Assembly (NCBI RefSeq): GCF_023206215.1
Contig: NZ_CP065801.1
Location: 1-64,000 of the forward strand
Direction of reading: 5' to 3'
Length of the DNA: 64,000 nucleotides
Source: Butyrivibrio fibrisolvens
GTDB taxonomy: Bacteria > Bacillota > Clostridia > Lachnospirales > Lachnospiraceae
Shown: positions 38,038-47,087 of the stretch, one piece after another
Position numbering within the stretch: the stretch's first letter is position 1
How the letters are laid out: every line of letters begins with the position of its first letter
Position numbers and translations under genes: made by a program
The notes under the pieces: model-generated
What the model saw: the letters and a program-made list of their open reading frames with translations, nothing else
Told to the model about the DNA's origin: nothing
The model's database searches: none

Positions 38038-38580
38038 ATGCCCAAGATCATTATGCATCTTAAGGAGCAGATAATAATGCAGGCAGAAAAGCTCTTAGTG
38101 CAGGAAGGCCCTGAAAAGATCAGTATCAGAGGTGTCGCAAAGGCCTGCGGAATTGCCGTTGGTACCATATATAACTACTATCCTACCAAAGATGCACTTA
38201 TTGCAGATCTCATCCTGCATAGATGGTCCAGATCCAAGGATGGTATGTACAGATCTCTTGATGGCGCATCAGACCTGATGTCCGGACTTGATATCATATA
38301 TGAAGGTATTAGGCAGTTCACCAAGACCAACCAGAACATATGGCGCGCAACCGCTGTTTCTAAGCAGTTCTCATCATCTTATCCGCAGCATCATAAGAAG
38401 CTTTCAGAAGAGTTGTCATCTCTTATCTCCTATCTTCTTATTAAATTCCCGAACGAAAGAGACAGGTTGTATCTCAAATTCGGGCAGGAGGGTCTGGAAG
38501 CTTTTATCTCTGAGAATATCCTTCTGTGTTATTCCAACAAGGATATAGACATAAGATTACTAAAAATAGCATTAATGTGA
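38038..38580 (+). CDS. TetR/AcrR family regulator
   Basis: 180 residues behind AAAGGAGA. N-terminal HTH: QIIMQAEKLLVQEGPEKISI, RGVAKACGIAVGTIYNYYPT, KDALIADLI. The C-terminal domain is all helical (GLDIIYEGIRQFTKTNQNIW) and not assignable to a ligand. First gene of an operon with an SDR protein, a DUF1295 membrane protein and a small membrane protein, and preceded by a perfect 24-bp palindrome. Confidence 0.85.
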   Translation: MPKIIMHLKEQIIMQAEKLLVQEGPEKISIRGVAKACGIAVGTIYNYYPTKDALIADLILHRWSRSKDGMYRSLDGASDLMSGLDIIYEGIRQFTKTNQNIWRATAVSKQFSSSYPQHHKKLSEELSSLISYLLIKFPNERDRLYLKFGQEGLEAFISENILLCYSNKDIDIRLLKIALM

Positions 38581-38634
38581 TACGAATCATCTTCTGTCAC
38601 ATCACATCATAAATATATTTATAGGAGGCTTATC

Positions 38635-39480
38635 ATGAAAATAGTATTAGCAGGTGCATATGGCCATCTGGGAGGAGACATTCTGAAGGCTCTTGAATCC
38701 ATGGGGCATGATATTATAGCTCTTGACTTAAACGAAAGGCCAATTGAGTTTACAGGTAATGGAAGCGTATCATTCAAGCGCTGTGACGTAACCAAAGCGG
38801 ATATGTTATCCGGAGTTTTAAGTGGCGCAGATATGATCATATCAACTGTCGGTCTTACCAAAGCATCCAAAGATGTAAGCTGCTACAGTATCGACTTAAA
38901 AGGAAATATTAACCTTCTTGAAGAAGCTAAAAGTGCCGGCATTAAGAAGTTCATCTATATCTCGGTGATCCATGCCGACGAACATCCGGAGATTCCTCTT
39001 CTTGACGCCAAAGCTAAGTTTGAAAAAGCACTCAAAGAAAGTGGCCTTGAATACATTATCTACAGACCTACCGGTTATTTCTATGATATTGTCCATGTTC
39101 TTAAGCCAATGGTAGAAAAGGGCGCTATAAATCTTCTATCAGGAAAGCCTGGCGTAGCTAATGTAATTGCAACAGAGGATTTTGCTGACTATATAGCAAG
39201 TCATCTTGATGAAAAGAACACTACGATCTCCATAGGCGGAACTGAAACCTATAATTATGATGAGATTGCCAGGATGTGTTTCGAAGCTGCCGGCAAGCCT
39301 TGTGTTATAAAAAGAGCGCCTTCTTTTATCTTCGATATTCTTATATTTATCAATAAGATAAAAAAGACAGGAAAAGCAGACATAATCAAATTCAGTAAAT
39401 TCACTCTTACAGGTAATCTAGTGGGGGATGTAAAGTATGGAAAGCAGAGCTTTTCAGAGTATATAAAAAAATCATTTTAA
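38635..39480 (+). CDS. NAD(P)-binding SDR/NmrA-like oxidoreductase
   Basis: 281 residues, ATG behind AGGAGG. Atypical SDR: KIVLAGAYGHLGGDILKALE (Rossmann GxxGxxG), DLNERPI, VSFKRCDVTKADML, ADMIISTVGLTK, KFIYISVIHADEHPEIPLLD AKAKF and YIIYRPTGYFYDI. The YxxxK triad is missing (the place reads DAKAKFEKAL), as in NmrA-like and complex-I-assembly-type members, so it may bind NADPH or reduce an unknown substrate. It is 55 bp after the TetR gene. Confidence 0.75.
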   Translation: MKIVLAGAYGHLGGDILKALESMGHDIIALDLNERPIEFTGNGSVSFKRCDVTKADMLSGVLSGADMIISTVGLTKASKDVSCYSIDLKGNINLLEEAKSAGIKKFIYISVIHADEHPEIPLLDAKAKFEKALKESGLEYIIYRPTGYFYDIVHVLKPMVEKGAINLLSGKPGVANVIATEDFADYIASHLDEKNTTISIGGTETYNYDEIARMCFEAAGKPCVIKRAPSFIFDILIFINKIKKTGKADIIKFSKFTLTGNLVGDVKYGKQSFSEYIKKSF

Positions 39481-39577
39481 ACTCTATGCCACCGATAAAA
39501 CATGTAGTTAACAGCTCAAAAATATCATAATTTATTAAAACAGTCCGAGTTCTATATAACACTAGGGAGGAATCATC

Positions 39578-40372
39578 ATGAATATTCAGGGATTATTAAT
39601 TCTTTTTTCAATCTCGCTTGTATTCTGCAGCGTAGGTTTTTATAAATTTGTTTACTTTATGTCTGTTGGATACGGACTATCTGTCGCAGCTATAGGTACT
39701 ACCCTTCTAATATACTATAACGATAAGTCTACTACAGCTACTATACTCGCTTGCCTTATAATGATGATCTATGGTATACGTCTTGCGGGTTTTCTTGTGT
39801 ATAGGGAATTAAAAAACGGCGCATACAAGAAGGTTCTAAGTGATGCAACGCCTCATTCCAAGTCAATGCCCCTTCCTGCCAAAATTGGCATGTGGATCGG
39901 TATGGCTTTGTTATATGTCCTTCAGACTTCTCCGCTGTTTTTCAGAATAGACAACATGACAGGCGACAATTTATTTATCTACGCAGGCTGCGCTATTTCA
40001 GTTTTTGGTATATTATTTGAATCTCTTGCAGATATTCAGAAAAGTGCCCAGAAAAAAGTTCGAATGGATATGGTTGCAACCAAAGGTCTTTACAAGATCG
40101 TAAGATGTCCTAACTATCTGGGCGAGATCATTTTCTGGACAGGAGTATTCGTAGAAGGAATAACTGCTTATGACAGTGTATTTGAATTTATCTTTGCAGC
40201 TATCGGATATATCCTGATCCTGTATGTAATGGTTGATAGTGCAAAGAGGCTTGAATCCAAGCAGAACAAGAATTACGGAGACAAGGAAGAATACAGAGAA
40301 TATGCTGATCATACACCTATACTTTTTCCATTTATTCCGCTCTATCATCTGGCAAAATCAGAAAGGTCGTAG
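39578..40372 (+). CDS. DUF1295 / steroid 5-alpha-reductase-like membrane protein
   Basis: 264 residues with about seven membrane helices. The C-terminal signature is LYKIVRCPNYLGEIIFWTGV with RLESKQNKNYGDKEEYREYA, the NADPH/SAM-binding tail shared by steroid reductases, DUF1295 and isoprenylcysteine methyltransferases. ATG behind GGGAGG. Genes of this type often sit beside short-chain dehydrogenases, as here, which suggests a joint lipid or quinone-like reduction. Substrate unknown. Confidence 0.8.
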   Translation: MNIQGLLILFSISLVFCSVGFYKFVYFMSVGYGLSVAAIGTTLLIYYNDKSTTATILACLIMMIYGIRLAGFLVYRELKNGAYKKVLSDATPHSKSMPLPAKIGMWIGMALLYVLQTSPLFFRIDNMTGDNLFIYAGCAISVFGILFESLADIQKSAQKKVRMDMVATKGLYKIVRCPNYLGEIIFWTGVFVEGITAYDSVFEFIFAAIGYILILYVMVDSAKRLESKQNKNYGDKEEYREYADHTPILFPFIPLYHLAKSERS

Positions 40373-40375
40373 TCT

Positions 40376-40897
40376 ATGATTCACAACGACAAAGCTTCTT
40401 CATATTCATATGATAAATATAAGGATTTCACCCTGTCTCTGGCAATTGTTGACGCAGTACCGGTGATACTATTCTCAATCACATGTGCTGTCATCGGTTC
40501 TATTTTTAATAATATACTCTTTAGTCTGGGTGCGATACTGACTATCCTGGGAGGTATGTGCAAGGTCTTATGGAAGGTGCTCCTTGCAACCATTCACAAA
40601 GATGTTCGATTTTTGAACAGGCCTCTATTTATAGTTCTGATGCCTGCAGGTTTTGCCTTAATGCTTATTTCATTTGTCATTAAGGGGCAAGGCACTGATT
40701 GGAATAATATATCATCTGCTATTTTTTCGTTTCCTGCAGTAATATTCTTTGCCCTGGGAATTCTTGGGCTATGCGCCATGACTATTTTTTTCAAAAAGCA
40801 TGACAAAACTGATGTTAAGAACAACTGGACCGAGCAGCTTACTAACTGCTTTGCCCAGGCTATGATCCTTGTAGGAGTTATAATAGCCTGCTACTAA
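40376..40897 (+). CDS. Small integral membrane protein, unknown
   Basis: 173 residues, four or five hydrophobic helices: LAIVDAVPVILFSITCAVIG, ILFSLGAILTILGGMCKVLW, FIVLMPAGFALMLISFVI, FSFPAVIFFALGILGLCAMT and AQAMILVGVIIACY. It begins 3 bp after the DUF1295 stop and so is part of that operon. Family not recognised. Confidence 0.65.
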   Translation: MIHNDKASSYSYDKYKDFTLSLAIVDAVPVILFSITCAVIGSIFNNILFSLGAILTILGGMCKVLWKVLLATIHKDVRFLNRPLFIVLMPAGFALMLISFVIKGQGTDWNNISSAIFSFPAVIFFALGILGLCAMTIFFKKHDKTDVKNNWTEQLTNCFAQAMILVGVIIACY

Positions 40898-40915
40898 GGA
40901 TTGGGAGAGTTTTAG

Positions 40916-41824
40916 TTAATATGCCGATAATGTTTTTTGCATGTCATAGGGGATGTCTGCATCAAAGGACAGTTTCCTGCTTGAAACAGGATGCATGATC
41001 TCCATATGCGATGAATGAAGAGCTACCCTCTCCATTCCATACCAGCTTGGAAGATCAGCACCATACAGACCATCCCCAAGAAGGGCGTGCCCTATAGATT
41101 TCATGTGAACCCTTATCTGATGTGTCCTTCCTGTTTCAAGTCTGAGCTTTACAAGAGCAAATCCCTCTTTTTGTTCTATAACTTCATAATGTGTAAGTGA
41201 AGGGTCTCCATCCTCTCTTATCTCCCTGACCATCTTAACTCCTGGCGGAAGTCCTATAGACGCATCAACAAGTCCTTTGGGCTTATCAAAAAAGCCGCTG
41301 CAAAGTGCAAGATACTCCTTGACCTTGATGCCATTTATGCTCTGATCATTTAGGATATTGGCTGAGAATCTGTTCTTGCCAAAGACTATAAGACCCGACG
41401 TCTCTCTATCAAGCCTTCCAACAGGGCGAAGAGCGTGTCTTTCGCCGCTTTGTTCAAAGTGCCAGGCAATATAATTGGAAAGAGTGGCTACTGCGTGGCT
41501 TTTTAGAGGATGTACAAGCATGCCTGCAGGCTTATTAACTACAATGATATCTTCATCTTCATATACGATATCAAGGGTTCCTTCTATAGGCTCGATATAC
41601 GATGAATCCTCAAGATTTTCGTGGATCGTGATATGGAGTAGCTCTCCACATGTTACTTTGTATAAGACATTGACATGCCTGCCATCTATAAGTATACCGT
41701 CATCGAAGGCCTTAGCATGACTTATCTCTCTGCGGGACATGTGTAGTATCTCTTTAAGGATATCTTTGACAAGCTTCCCTGTATCTTCTTGTGTAATTGT
41801 GTATTCAAGATTTCTTTCTGACAA
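40916..41824 (-). CDS. RluA-family pseudouridine synthase
   Basis: 302 residues, TTG start with AGGTA upstream. N-terminal S4-like RNA-binding part (SRREISHAKAFDDGILIDGR), then the catalytic domain: IIVVNKPAGMLVHPLKSH, RPVGRLDRETSGLIVFGKNR (the catalytic Asp in GRLDRETSG) and LRLETGRTHQIRVHMKSIGH. Converts uridine to pseudouridine in rRNA or tRNA. Stands alone and convergent to the TetR operon. Confidence 0.9.
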   Translation of the reverse strand: MSERNLEYTITQEDTGKLVKDILKEILHMSRREISHAKAFDDGILIDGRHVNVLYKVTCGELLHITIHENLEDSSYIEPIEGTLDIVYEDEDIIVVNKPAGMLVHPLKSHAVATLSNYIAWHFEQSGERHALRPVGRLDRETSGLIVFGKNRFSANILNDQSINGIKVKEYLALCSGFFDKPKGLVDASIGLPPGVKMVREIREDGDPSLTHYEVIEQKEGFALVKLRLETGRTHQIRVHMKSIGHALLGDGLYGADLPSWYGMERVALHSSHMEIMHPVSSRKLSFDADIPYDMQKTLSAY

Positions 41825-41990
41825 TAGTATTACCTACTTACATGTTCTCCGGCTCTTTAATAGTCTTTACACTACAAGAATTAAATCTTTTAATTCCGGA
41901 TATATTTATTTTGTTTATTTCATATATTTCGGTTTTTAGCTTATTCCATTTTTGGATATATACACTAAAAGCATTTTCTAAATATATGGA

Positions 41991-42857
41991 TTATTTCATC
42001 TTTGATAAAATATCATATGTTTCTTTATATCCCAGTTCTTCCCTCCATTTAAGGGATTCATCTGAGAAGTCAAGTGTTCCTGTATCCTTTTCTTTCTCAA
42101 GAGGAACAGAGGGAATTATCTCTATGGCTTTAGCCTCGCCGCCCAGCACAGGTATCTGCACCCTGTCCTCTGGCTTTAAATAGCTTATGATAAAAAAGTC
42201 GCATGGTATATCTTTTACGCAGCCTACAGGAATCTTATCTTCCGGTGCCGGATTCTTACAGATCTCAGGAATACAGCCGCCGTCAAGATAGCAGTCTCCT
42301 TTATAGTAAATAGCTGGTGATAGAAAAGGTATACTTCCGCTTGCTATGGTAAGAAGTCTTTGATCCTCGGGATCAAGTCCGTTAAGCTTATAATATTCGG
42401 GCTTTTGCTTCGTAAGTGAATAAACACATACTTTAACAGGTACGTCGTTTTTTAAAAGAAGTTCATCAGGGCAGATCCTTCGCATTGCTTCTATCATGTA
42501 CAGATTGTCCATCTGATAATATCTTCTTGAATGAAGATACTCTTCAAGTGATACCTTGCCATCAAGGACGTCCTGCCTTGCCTTATCTATAAGCTCCATC
42601 CTTGTCTTAATATATGGATCCGCCATCTCTGCAGCAAGTGCATCTTTAAATACTTTTAAAAGATCATATATTGATTCCTTGTCTTTGATCGCATAGATCA
42701 AAGAATTCATAGCTCCTATCGATGTGCCTGCAAGGGTCAGATTCTTCTTATCAAGCCCCTCTTCTTCCAAAGCTCTTAACATTCCGATCTGATATGCGCC
42801 TTTAGCTCCGCCGCCTGACATAACAAGCGTTACTTTTTTGTCCGTGAAAATTCCCAT
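41991..42857 (-). CDS. Patatin-like phospholipase
   Basis: 288 residues. Oxyanion motif SGGGAKGAYQIG, nucleophile elbow GTSIGAMN (Ser) and the DGG aspartate in CYLDGGCIPEI form the Ser-Asp dyad of patatins. No signal peptide or membrane helix, so a cytoplasmic or peripheral lipid acyl hydrolase. ATG 42857 behind GAGGAAAG. No operon partner; divergent from the radical SAM gene across a 388-bp spacer. Confidence 0.9.
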   Translation of the reverse strand: MGIFTDKKVTLVMSGGGAKGAYQIGMLRALEEEGLDKKNLTLAGTSIGAMNSLIYAIKDKESIYDLLKVFKDALAAEMADPYIKTRMELIDKARQDVLDGKVSLEEYLHSRRYYQMDNLYMIEAMRRICPDELLLKNDVPVKVCVYSLTKQKPEYYKLNGLDPEDQRLLTIASGSIPFLSPAIYYKGDCYLDGGCIPEICKNPAPEDKIPVGCVKDIPCDFFIISYLKPEDRVQIPVLGGEAKAIEIIPSVPLEKEKDTGTLDFSDESLKWREELGYKETYDILSKMK

Positions 42858-42964
42858 TGATGTCTTTCCTCTTTGTTTATACTTTTTTGTATCAATGTAT
42901 CTGTCGATATTATTGCTATAGTAAAAGGCTTAAGAAAACGCACTATGTCAGTCATCAAATGTCC

Positions 42965-42994
42965 TATATGCCATCACTGGATTACTGGCATATA
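42965..42994. promoter_or_regulatory. Inverted repeat in the patatin/radical SAM spacer
   Basis: TATATGCCA and TGGCATATA, exact 9-bp arms 12 bp apart; a copy of the 13-mer AGTCGTTTACTA (43006-43017) follows. The remaining spacer 42858-43245 shows no gene. Confidence 0.45.
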
Positions 42995-43245
42995 ATATTT
43001 TCTAAAGTCGTTTACTAATATAACCAGATTATAGCATAGCACTAGTAGAGACTTTTTTCATCATTTACAGGTGTGCCTATGCCAAAAGTTCATATTATCG
43101 CAAAAACTTTTGACATATTTTTGTTATATTTATGATCAGAAAGATTTTATTCTTTATTTATTGATTTCCTTAAGTCTATCTTATACAATATTTTATGCAA
43201 TTATATTTATCTCAATTCATTATAATCTTAAGGATGGAGATTTTC

Positions 43246-44364
43246 ATGGCAAACACTAAAAAAGAAGAATTCGATATTCAAAAGTACATGACAAATGGTG
43301 TAAAGAGAGTTGTAAATGACGCAGTAAGAGCTACTCTTTCCAATCCGAAAGAGTCTGTTTTTATGGCAAAGTTCGCTCTTGCATCCAAGAAAGCTTCTGA
43401 TCACAGAAGGAAACTGGAGGATCAGGGCGAGCATATACCGCCCTTTCTTATATCCAGTATAACCAGTAGCTGCAATCTCCACTGCGCAGGCTGCTATTCA
43501 AGATCTAATCATGCCTGTAGTGACGAAGCTCCTGTAGATCAGCTTACAGGCGGTCAGTGGGGCAGTATTTTTACTGAAGCAGACGAGCTTGGAATCAGCT
43601 TCATCCTTCTTGCAGGAGGAGAGCCGCTCCTTCGCTGGGATGTAATGCAGGAAGCTACCAAGCATGAAAATATCATGTTCCCTATTTTTACAAATGGATT
43701 TTTTATCAAGGATAAGTACTTGGAGCTTTTTGATAAGCACAGGAATATGATCCCTATCATAAGTATCGAAGGGGACAAAGAAAAGACTGATCTTAGACGA
43801 GGTGAGGGTGTTTATGACAAGGTAATGCAGTCAATGAACGCTCTTCATGATAATGGTCTTATATTTGGAACATCTGTAACTGTGACTACTCAGAATCTTG
43901 ATGAAGTGTACTCTGAAGAATTCATTAGCGGCATGTCAAAGCTTGGCTGCAAAGCTGTGATCTTCGTAGAATTCGTACCTGTAACTGATGACAGTACAGA
44001 GCTTGCTCCCGGAGAAGATGAACGTATTATCATGGCAGAGAATATTGCCCGTCTTCGCAAAGATCACCCTGAGATGGTATTTATTGCTTTCCCCGGAGAT
44101 GAGAAGAGTTCCGGAGGATGTGTTGCTGCAGGAAGAGGTTTCTTCCATATCAACTCCCACGGCGGAGCTGAGCCATGCCCATTTTCTCCATACTCAGATA
44201 CCAATGTGGCTCAGACATCTCTTAGGCAAGCGCTCAAGTCCCCTTTGTTCTATCATGTTCAGGATCAGGGGCTTCTTATAGATGACCACGCAGGGGGATG
44301 CACTTTATTCGCCAACAGGGACAAGGTTGAGTCTATTTTAAACCGCGAGCTTCCTAGTGCCTGA
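43246..44364 (+). CDS. Radical SAM protein with C-terminal auxiliary-cluster-like cysteines
   Basis: 372 residues from ATG 43246 (MANTKKEEFDIQKYM), preceded by GGAG. After an 80-residue helical N-terminus the cluster motif is SCNLHCAGCYSRS (CxxxCxxC). Barrel motifs: FILLAGGEPLLRWDVM (GGEP) and IPIISIEGDKEKTDLRRGEG. The tail has GGCVAAGRGF, INSHGGAEPCPFSPYSD and GGCTLFANRD, three cysteines resembling a shortened SPASM domain. Such proteins modify peptides or act on cofactors. It is separated from the peptide cluster by 8 kb, so I do not assign it there. Confidence 0.8.
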   Translation: MANTKKEEFDIQKYMTNGVKRVVNDAVRATLSNPKESVFMAKFALASKKASDHRRKLEDQGEHIPPFLISSITSSCNLHCAGCYSRSNHACSDEAPVDQLTGGQWGSIFTEADELGISFILLAGGEPLLRWDVMQEATKHENIMFPIFTNGFFIKDKYLELFDKHRNMIPIISIEGDKEKTDLRRGEGVYDKVMQSMNALHDNGLIFGTSVTVTTQNLDEVYSEEFISGMSKLGCKAVIFVEFVPVTDDSTELAPGEDERIIMAENIARLRKDHPEMVFIAFPGDEKSSGGCVAAGRGFFHINSHGGAEPCPFSPYSDTNVAQTSLRQALKSPLFYHVQDQGLLIDDHAGGCTLFANRDKVESILNRELPSA

Positions 44365-44389
44365 AACTAATGGTATATAGGATCTATTT

Positions 44390-44690
44390 ACTTAAACATC
44401 CCACTTGGACGGGTCGGCATCCCCAAAGTCTTTACAAGGGCAGGCAATATATATATCATGCCGTGCTTTTAATAGTTTTATTAAATTCATGAGCATGATA
44501 TATGGAGATTTTCATTCTGCCCGGGGTCCACATGTCTGAGCGAAGCGAGTTTGGACCCCAGAATGGAAAGCTCCAGATATCATACCATGAATTATAAAAC
44601 TATTAACAGCACGGCATGATATATATACTGCCTGCCCCTGTAAAGACTTTGGGGATGCTGGCCCGTTCAATTGGGAAGCTTTAGTTGTTT
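44390..44690. repeat. Large near-perfect inverted repeat (arms about 140 bp, loop about 20)
   Basis: Left arm from about 44395 and right arm to about 44690 are complementary over nearly their full length: for example GGCATCCCCAAAGTCTTTAC (left) against GTAAAGACTTTGGGGATGCT (right), ATATATATCATGCCGTGC against GCACGGCATGATATATAT, and GGGGTCC against GGACCCC at the apex. The loop is about ACATGTCTGAGCGAAGCG. It lies between the convergent radical SAM and histidine kinase genes. The outer 45 bp recur at 16622. It may be a foldback (MITE-like) element or act as a double terminator. No reading frame inside. Confidence 0.9.
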
Positions 44691-44701
44691 ATAGATAAGA
44701 C

Positions 44702-45577
44702 TCAAAAATTAACTACTATAACTATCTTTCCTTCTATATAGTCAGCTTTGACACCGCAGTTCATACGCTCAGCAAATATCTTGACTATAGAAAGGCCAAG
44801 ACCTGTTGAAGAGCTTCTGGCATTTTCTACTGTAAAAAACCTGTCGAACAATTTGCTAACATCTACACTGGAGAGATTTGGGGCAGAGTTTGCAAACCTA
44901 AGTCTGCCATCATCCGATAATGATATCTCCAGATCACCACTACTATATTTAAGTGCATTACTAAAAAGATTGTTTATGATCCTTTCTACATAAGTTGGAT
45001 AAAGATTTCGAACAATCTTTTCCTCTGTAATATCTATGACAGGGGCAATTCCTCTTGCCTTCAGCGACGGATAATAGTTCATGATACAGTCTTCAAGCAG
45101 CTTGCCGATGTTGACATCCTGCTTTTCTTCTGTAATCTCACCACCTGTTACTATCGAGTATTCAAAAAGCTCTTCTGTAAGCTTTTTCATATGCTCTGTT
45201 CTGCCCTTTATTATTGAAAGATATTTGTCCATTTCAGGGCTGCAGTCCTGTCTTTGCGCAAGCTCAAGATATCCACTTATGGCTGTAAGAGGCGTCCTTA
45301 GATCATGTGAAATATTGGTTATAGCCGATTTTATCTCCTGATCACCGTGTTCATACCTGTTATAAGAATCTCTCAGCTTTACAAGTGTCTTATTAAGAGT
45401 CCTGGCAAGTTCTAAAATCTCCTTATCCCTGCTTGAAACTGTCAGAACTGTATTGGTATGAATACCGGCTCTCTCCTCATAGTTTTCTCTTAGTTCCTTG
45501 ATCGATAGCTTCATTGCGATTATCTTCATGATCAATATTATTATAACTATCAGGCAGATTATAAGCAGGTATTTCAT
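44702..45577 (-). CDS. Sensor histidine kinase (intramembrane-sensing type)
   Basis: 291 residues; one N-terminal membrane segment (YLLIICLIVIIILIMKIIAM), no extracellular domain to speak of. H-box ITNISHDLRTPLTAISGYLE (His autophosphorylated), N-box NLFSNALKYSS, G-box SSSTGLGLSIVKIFAERM. Last gene of the minus-strand operon that begins with a response regulator and holds an ABC transporter. This arrangement (RR, ABC-2 transporter, HK) is that of clostridial antibiotic/peptide-sensing systems. ATG behind AAAGGAG. Confidence 0.85.
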   Translation of the reverse strand: MKYLLIICLIVIIILIMKIIAMKLSIKELRENYEERAGIHTNTVLTVSSRDKEILELARTLNKTLVKLRDSYNRYEHGDQEIKSAITNISHDLRTPLTAISGYLELAQRQDCSPEMDKYLSIIKGRTEHMKKLTEELFEYSIVTGGEITEEKQDVNIGKLLEDCIMNYYPSLKARGIAPVIDITEEKIVRNLYPTYVERIINNLFSNALKYSSGDLEISLSDDGRLRFANSAPNLSSVDVSKLFDRFFTVENARSSSTGLGLSIVKIFAERMNCGVKADYIEGKIVIVVNF

Positions 45578-45620
45578 TTAGTAAAAGCTCCTTTGGCTCT
45601 TTTTAAGGTCTTTATGACAT

Positions 45621-45653
45621 AAAAAAGGTCAAAAGAGATTTTTTGACCTTTCT
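45621..45653 (-). terminator. Hairpin between the esterase-like gene and the histidine kinase
   Basis: AAGGTCAAAA and TTTTGACCTT, 10-bp arms with a T run on the minus strand. It would reduce read-through into the kinase gene. Confidence 0.7.
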
Positions 45654-45664
45654 TCATAATTCAT

Positions 45665-46975
45665 TTAGTAATCAATTGGATCTATGGGTGTAACTTCATA
45701 GTAGCATATCAAAGCATCATAGCGGTCTGCAAGTATCATAGATGTTCTATGGCTGTTAAAAAGATCATTTAAAGGTGAATAGCCCTCACCGACAAGTCCT
45801 GTAAAAACGTAGCTGTGAAGCTTTTTGTATACACTACTATTTTCATCTGTTACCTTTGAGAAATCAAGGCAGTATGTGCCATTTTCAAAAAACCTGGCCT
45901 GATAAGCAAATGGATCATCAGAGACGTAGAAGTGATCCTTCCTCTCATAGTTCTCTTCATAAGTTCCGGCAGTATGGATATTTACATTTCCTTCATAGAA
46001 TCCCGTACCAATGCAGAAATAGCTTCCTTCAAACAGAGCGTCTATTCTATCACCCATAGTGTCATCATCTGCAGCAGGGAGCACGCTGGATCCGCCCTTC
46101 ATAACATGCGCATTATGAGCAGTTATAACTACCTGAGCATAACCACGAGCATCTTCAAGTTCAGAATAGTCTTTCAAAAGCTGTGCCATCTGAAAATCCC
46201 TGTTTTTGCCAAATTCATCTTGATCTTTATCATAATCCGGCGCATCAATGTGAAGGACTACGCACTTGGCTACAATAGATAACTGCCTTTCTTTAAGTCC
46301 TTCTTCTTTAGAAAGGCGCTGGGACAGCTTATCAAAAAAATCTCTGTCAGCTTTGTAATCATCCTTGGTTTCTGTTTTTATTGATAAGAGTTTTTCTTTT
46401 TCCTCTAGGGTAAAAAGAGTATCATTCTCATCACAAAGCTCCTGCATATAGGTGATAGCTGTCTGGGCTCCCTGAATATCGACACCATAGAACATTAAGG
46501 ACTCTTCATAGGGAACTGTCATATTATAATCTCTCATCCACTTAAGAAGCTGCACCATTTCATCAGTATCATAAAGTGGATAGCTCTGCTTTCCTATCAC
46601 TTGTACAAGATCGGAGCTTTTATCATGTATTGCATCATTGATCATGGCTGCATCGCCAGTAGCCATCTCAAAGCAGATGCAGCGGCCTTCGCCTTCATTT
46701 ACAACTTTTTCAAGTACTGCCTTTTTAGCAAGTTGAAATTCGCGGTTTCCATGAGTAGCTTCTCCTATTCCAACTACTCTCACACCTTCCGGAATCTCAA
46801 ACTCATCAAAAGTCTGTGCCACATCCTCTATTCCATCAATTTTTTTTACATCGTTAAAGGCATTTGTATATTTAAAAAATGAAAGAAGTGCGATGAAAAC
46901 TACAACTACCATCGTACTTATCATGAAAACAAATCTGTATCTACGCAACTTTATAATCCTCTTTTCCGCAATCAA
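45665..46975 (-). CDS. Erythromycin-esterase-family protein with N-terminal membrane anchor
   Basis: 436 residues. An N-terminal helix (FVFMISTMVVVVFIALLSFF) anchors it, catalytic domain probably outside. Family motifs: VVGIGEATHGNREFQLAKKA (Glu and His of the GEATHG motif), MFYGVDIQGAQTAITYMQEL, and VVITAHNAHVMKGG. Members include macrolide esterases EreA/B and the succinoglycan-associated EreA-like domain. The start is uncertain: TTG 46975 has no ribosome site; TTG 46948 is preceded by AAGAGGA. It is inside an RR-ABC-HK operon, which suggests a role in detoxifying or processing the sensed compound; that is inference. Confidence 0.8.
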   Translation of the reverse strand: MIAEKRIIKLRRYRFVFMISTMVVVVFIALLSFFKYTNAFNDVKKIDGIEDVAQTFDEFEIPEGVRVVGIGEATHGNREFQLAKKAVLEKVVNEGEGRCICFEMATGDAAMINDAIHDKSSDLVQVIGKQSYPLYDTDEMVQLLKWMRDYNMTVPYEESLMFYGVDIQGAQTAITYMQELCDENDTLFTLEEKEKLLSIKTETKDDYKADRDFFDKLSQRLSKEEGLKERQLSIVAKCVVLHIDAPDYDKDQDEFGKNRDFQMAQLLKDYSELEDARGYAQVVITAHNAHVMKGGSSVLPAADDDTMGDRIDALFEGSYFCIGTGFYEGNVNIHTAGTYEENYERKDHFYVSDDPFAYQARFFENGTYCLDFSKVTDENSSVYKKLHSYVFTGLVGEGYSPLNDLFNSHRTSMILADRYDALICYYEVTPIDPIDY

Positions 46976-47087
46976 GACTGTATATCATAAACATATATTC
47001 TTGAATATGAAGTTTAAGAACTAATCAAATAAGCTAATTATATCGATTTAGTCGTTGGGCTATATATGTTTCCTAATAAAATGCAGG

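Noticed and set aside
43246..44364. Radical SAM gene as maturase of the peptide at 52.8 kb
   Set aside because: It is 8 kb away, on the other strand, with a complete RR-ABC-HK operon between, and has its own promoter region. Possible but not supported.
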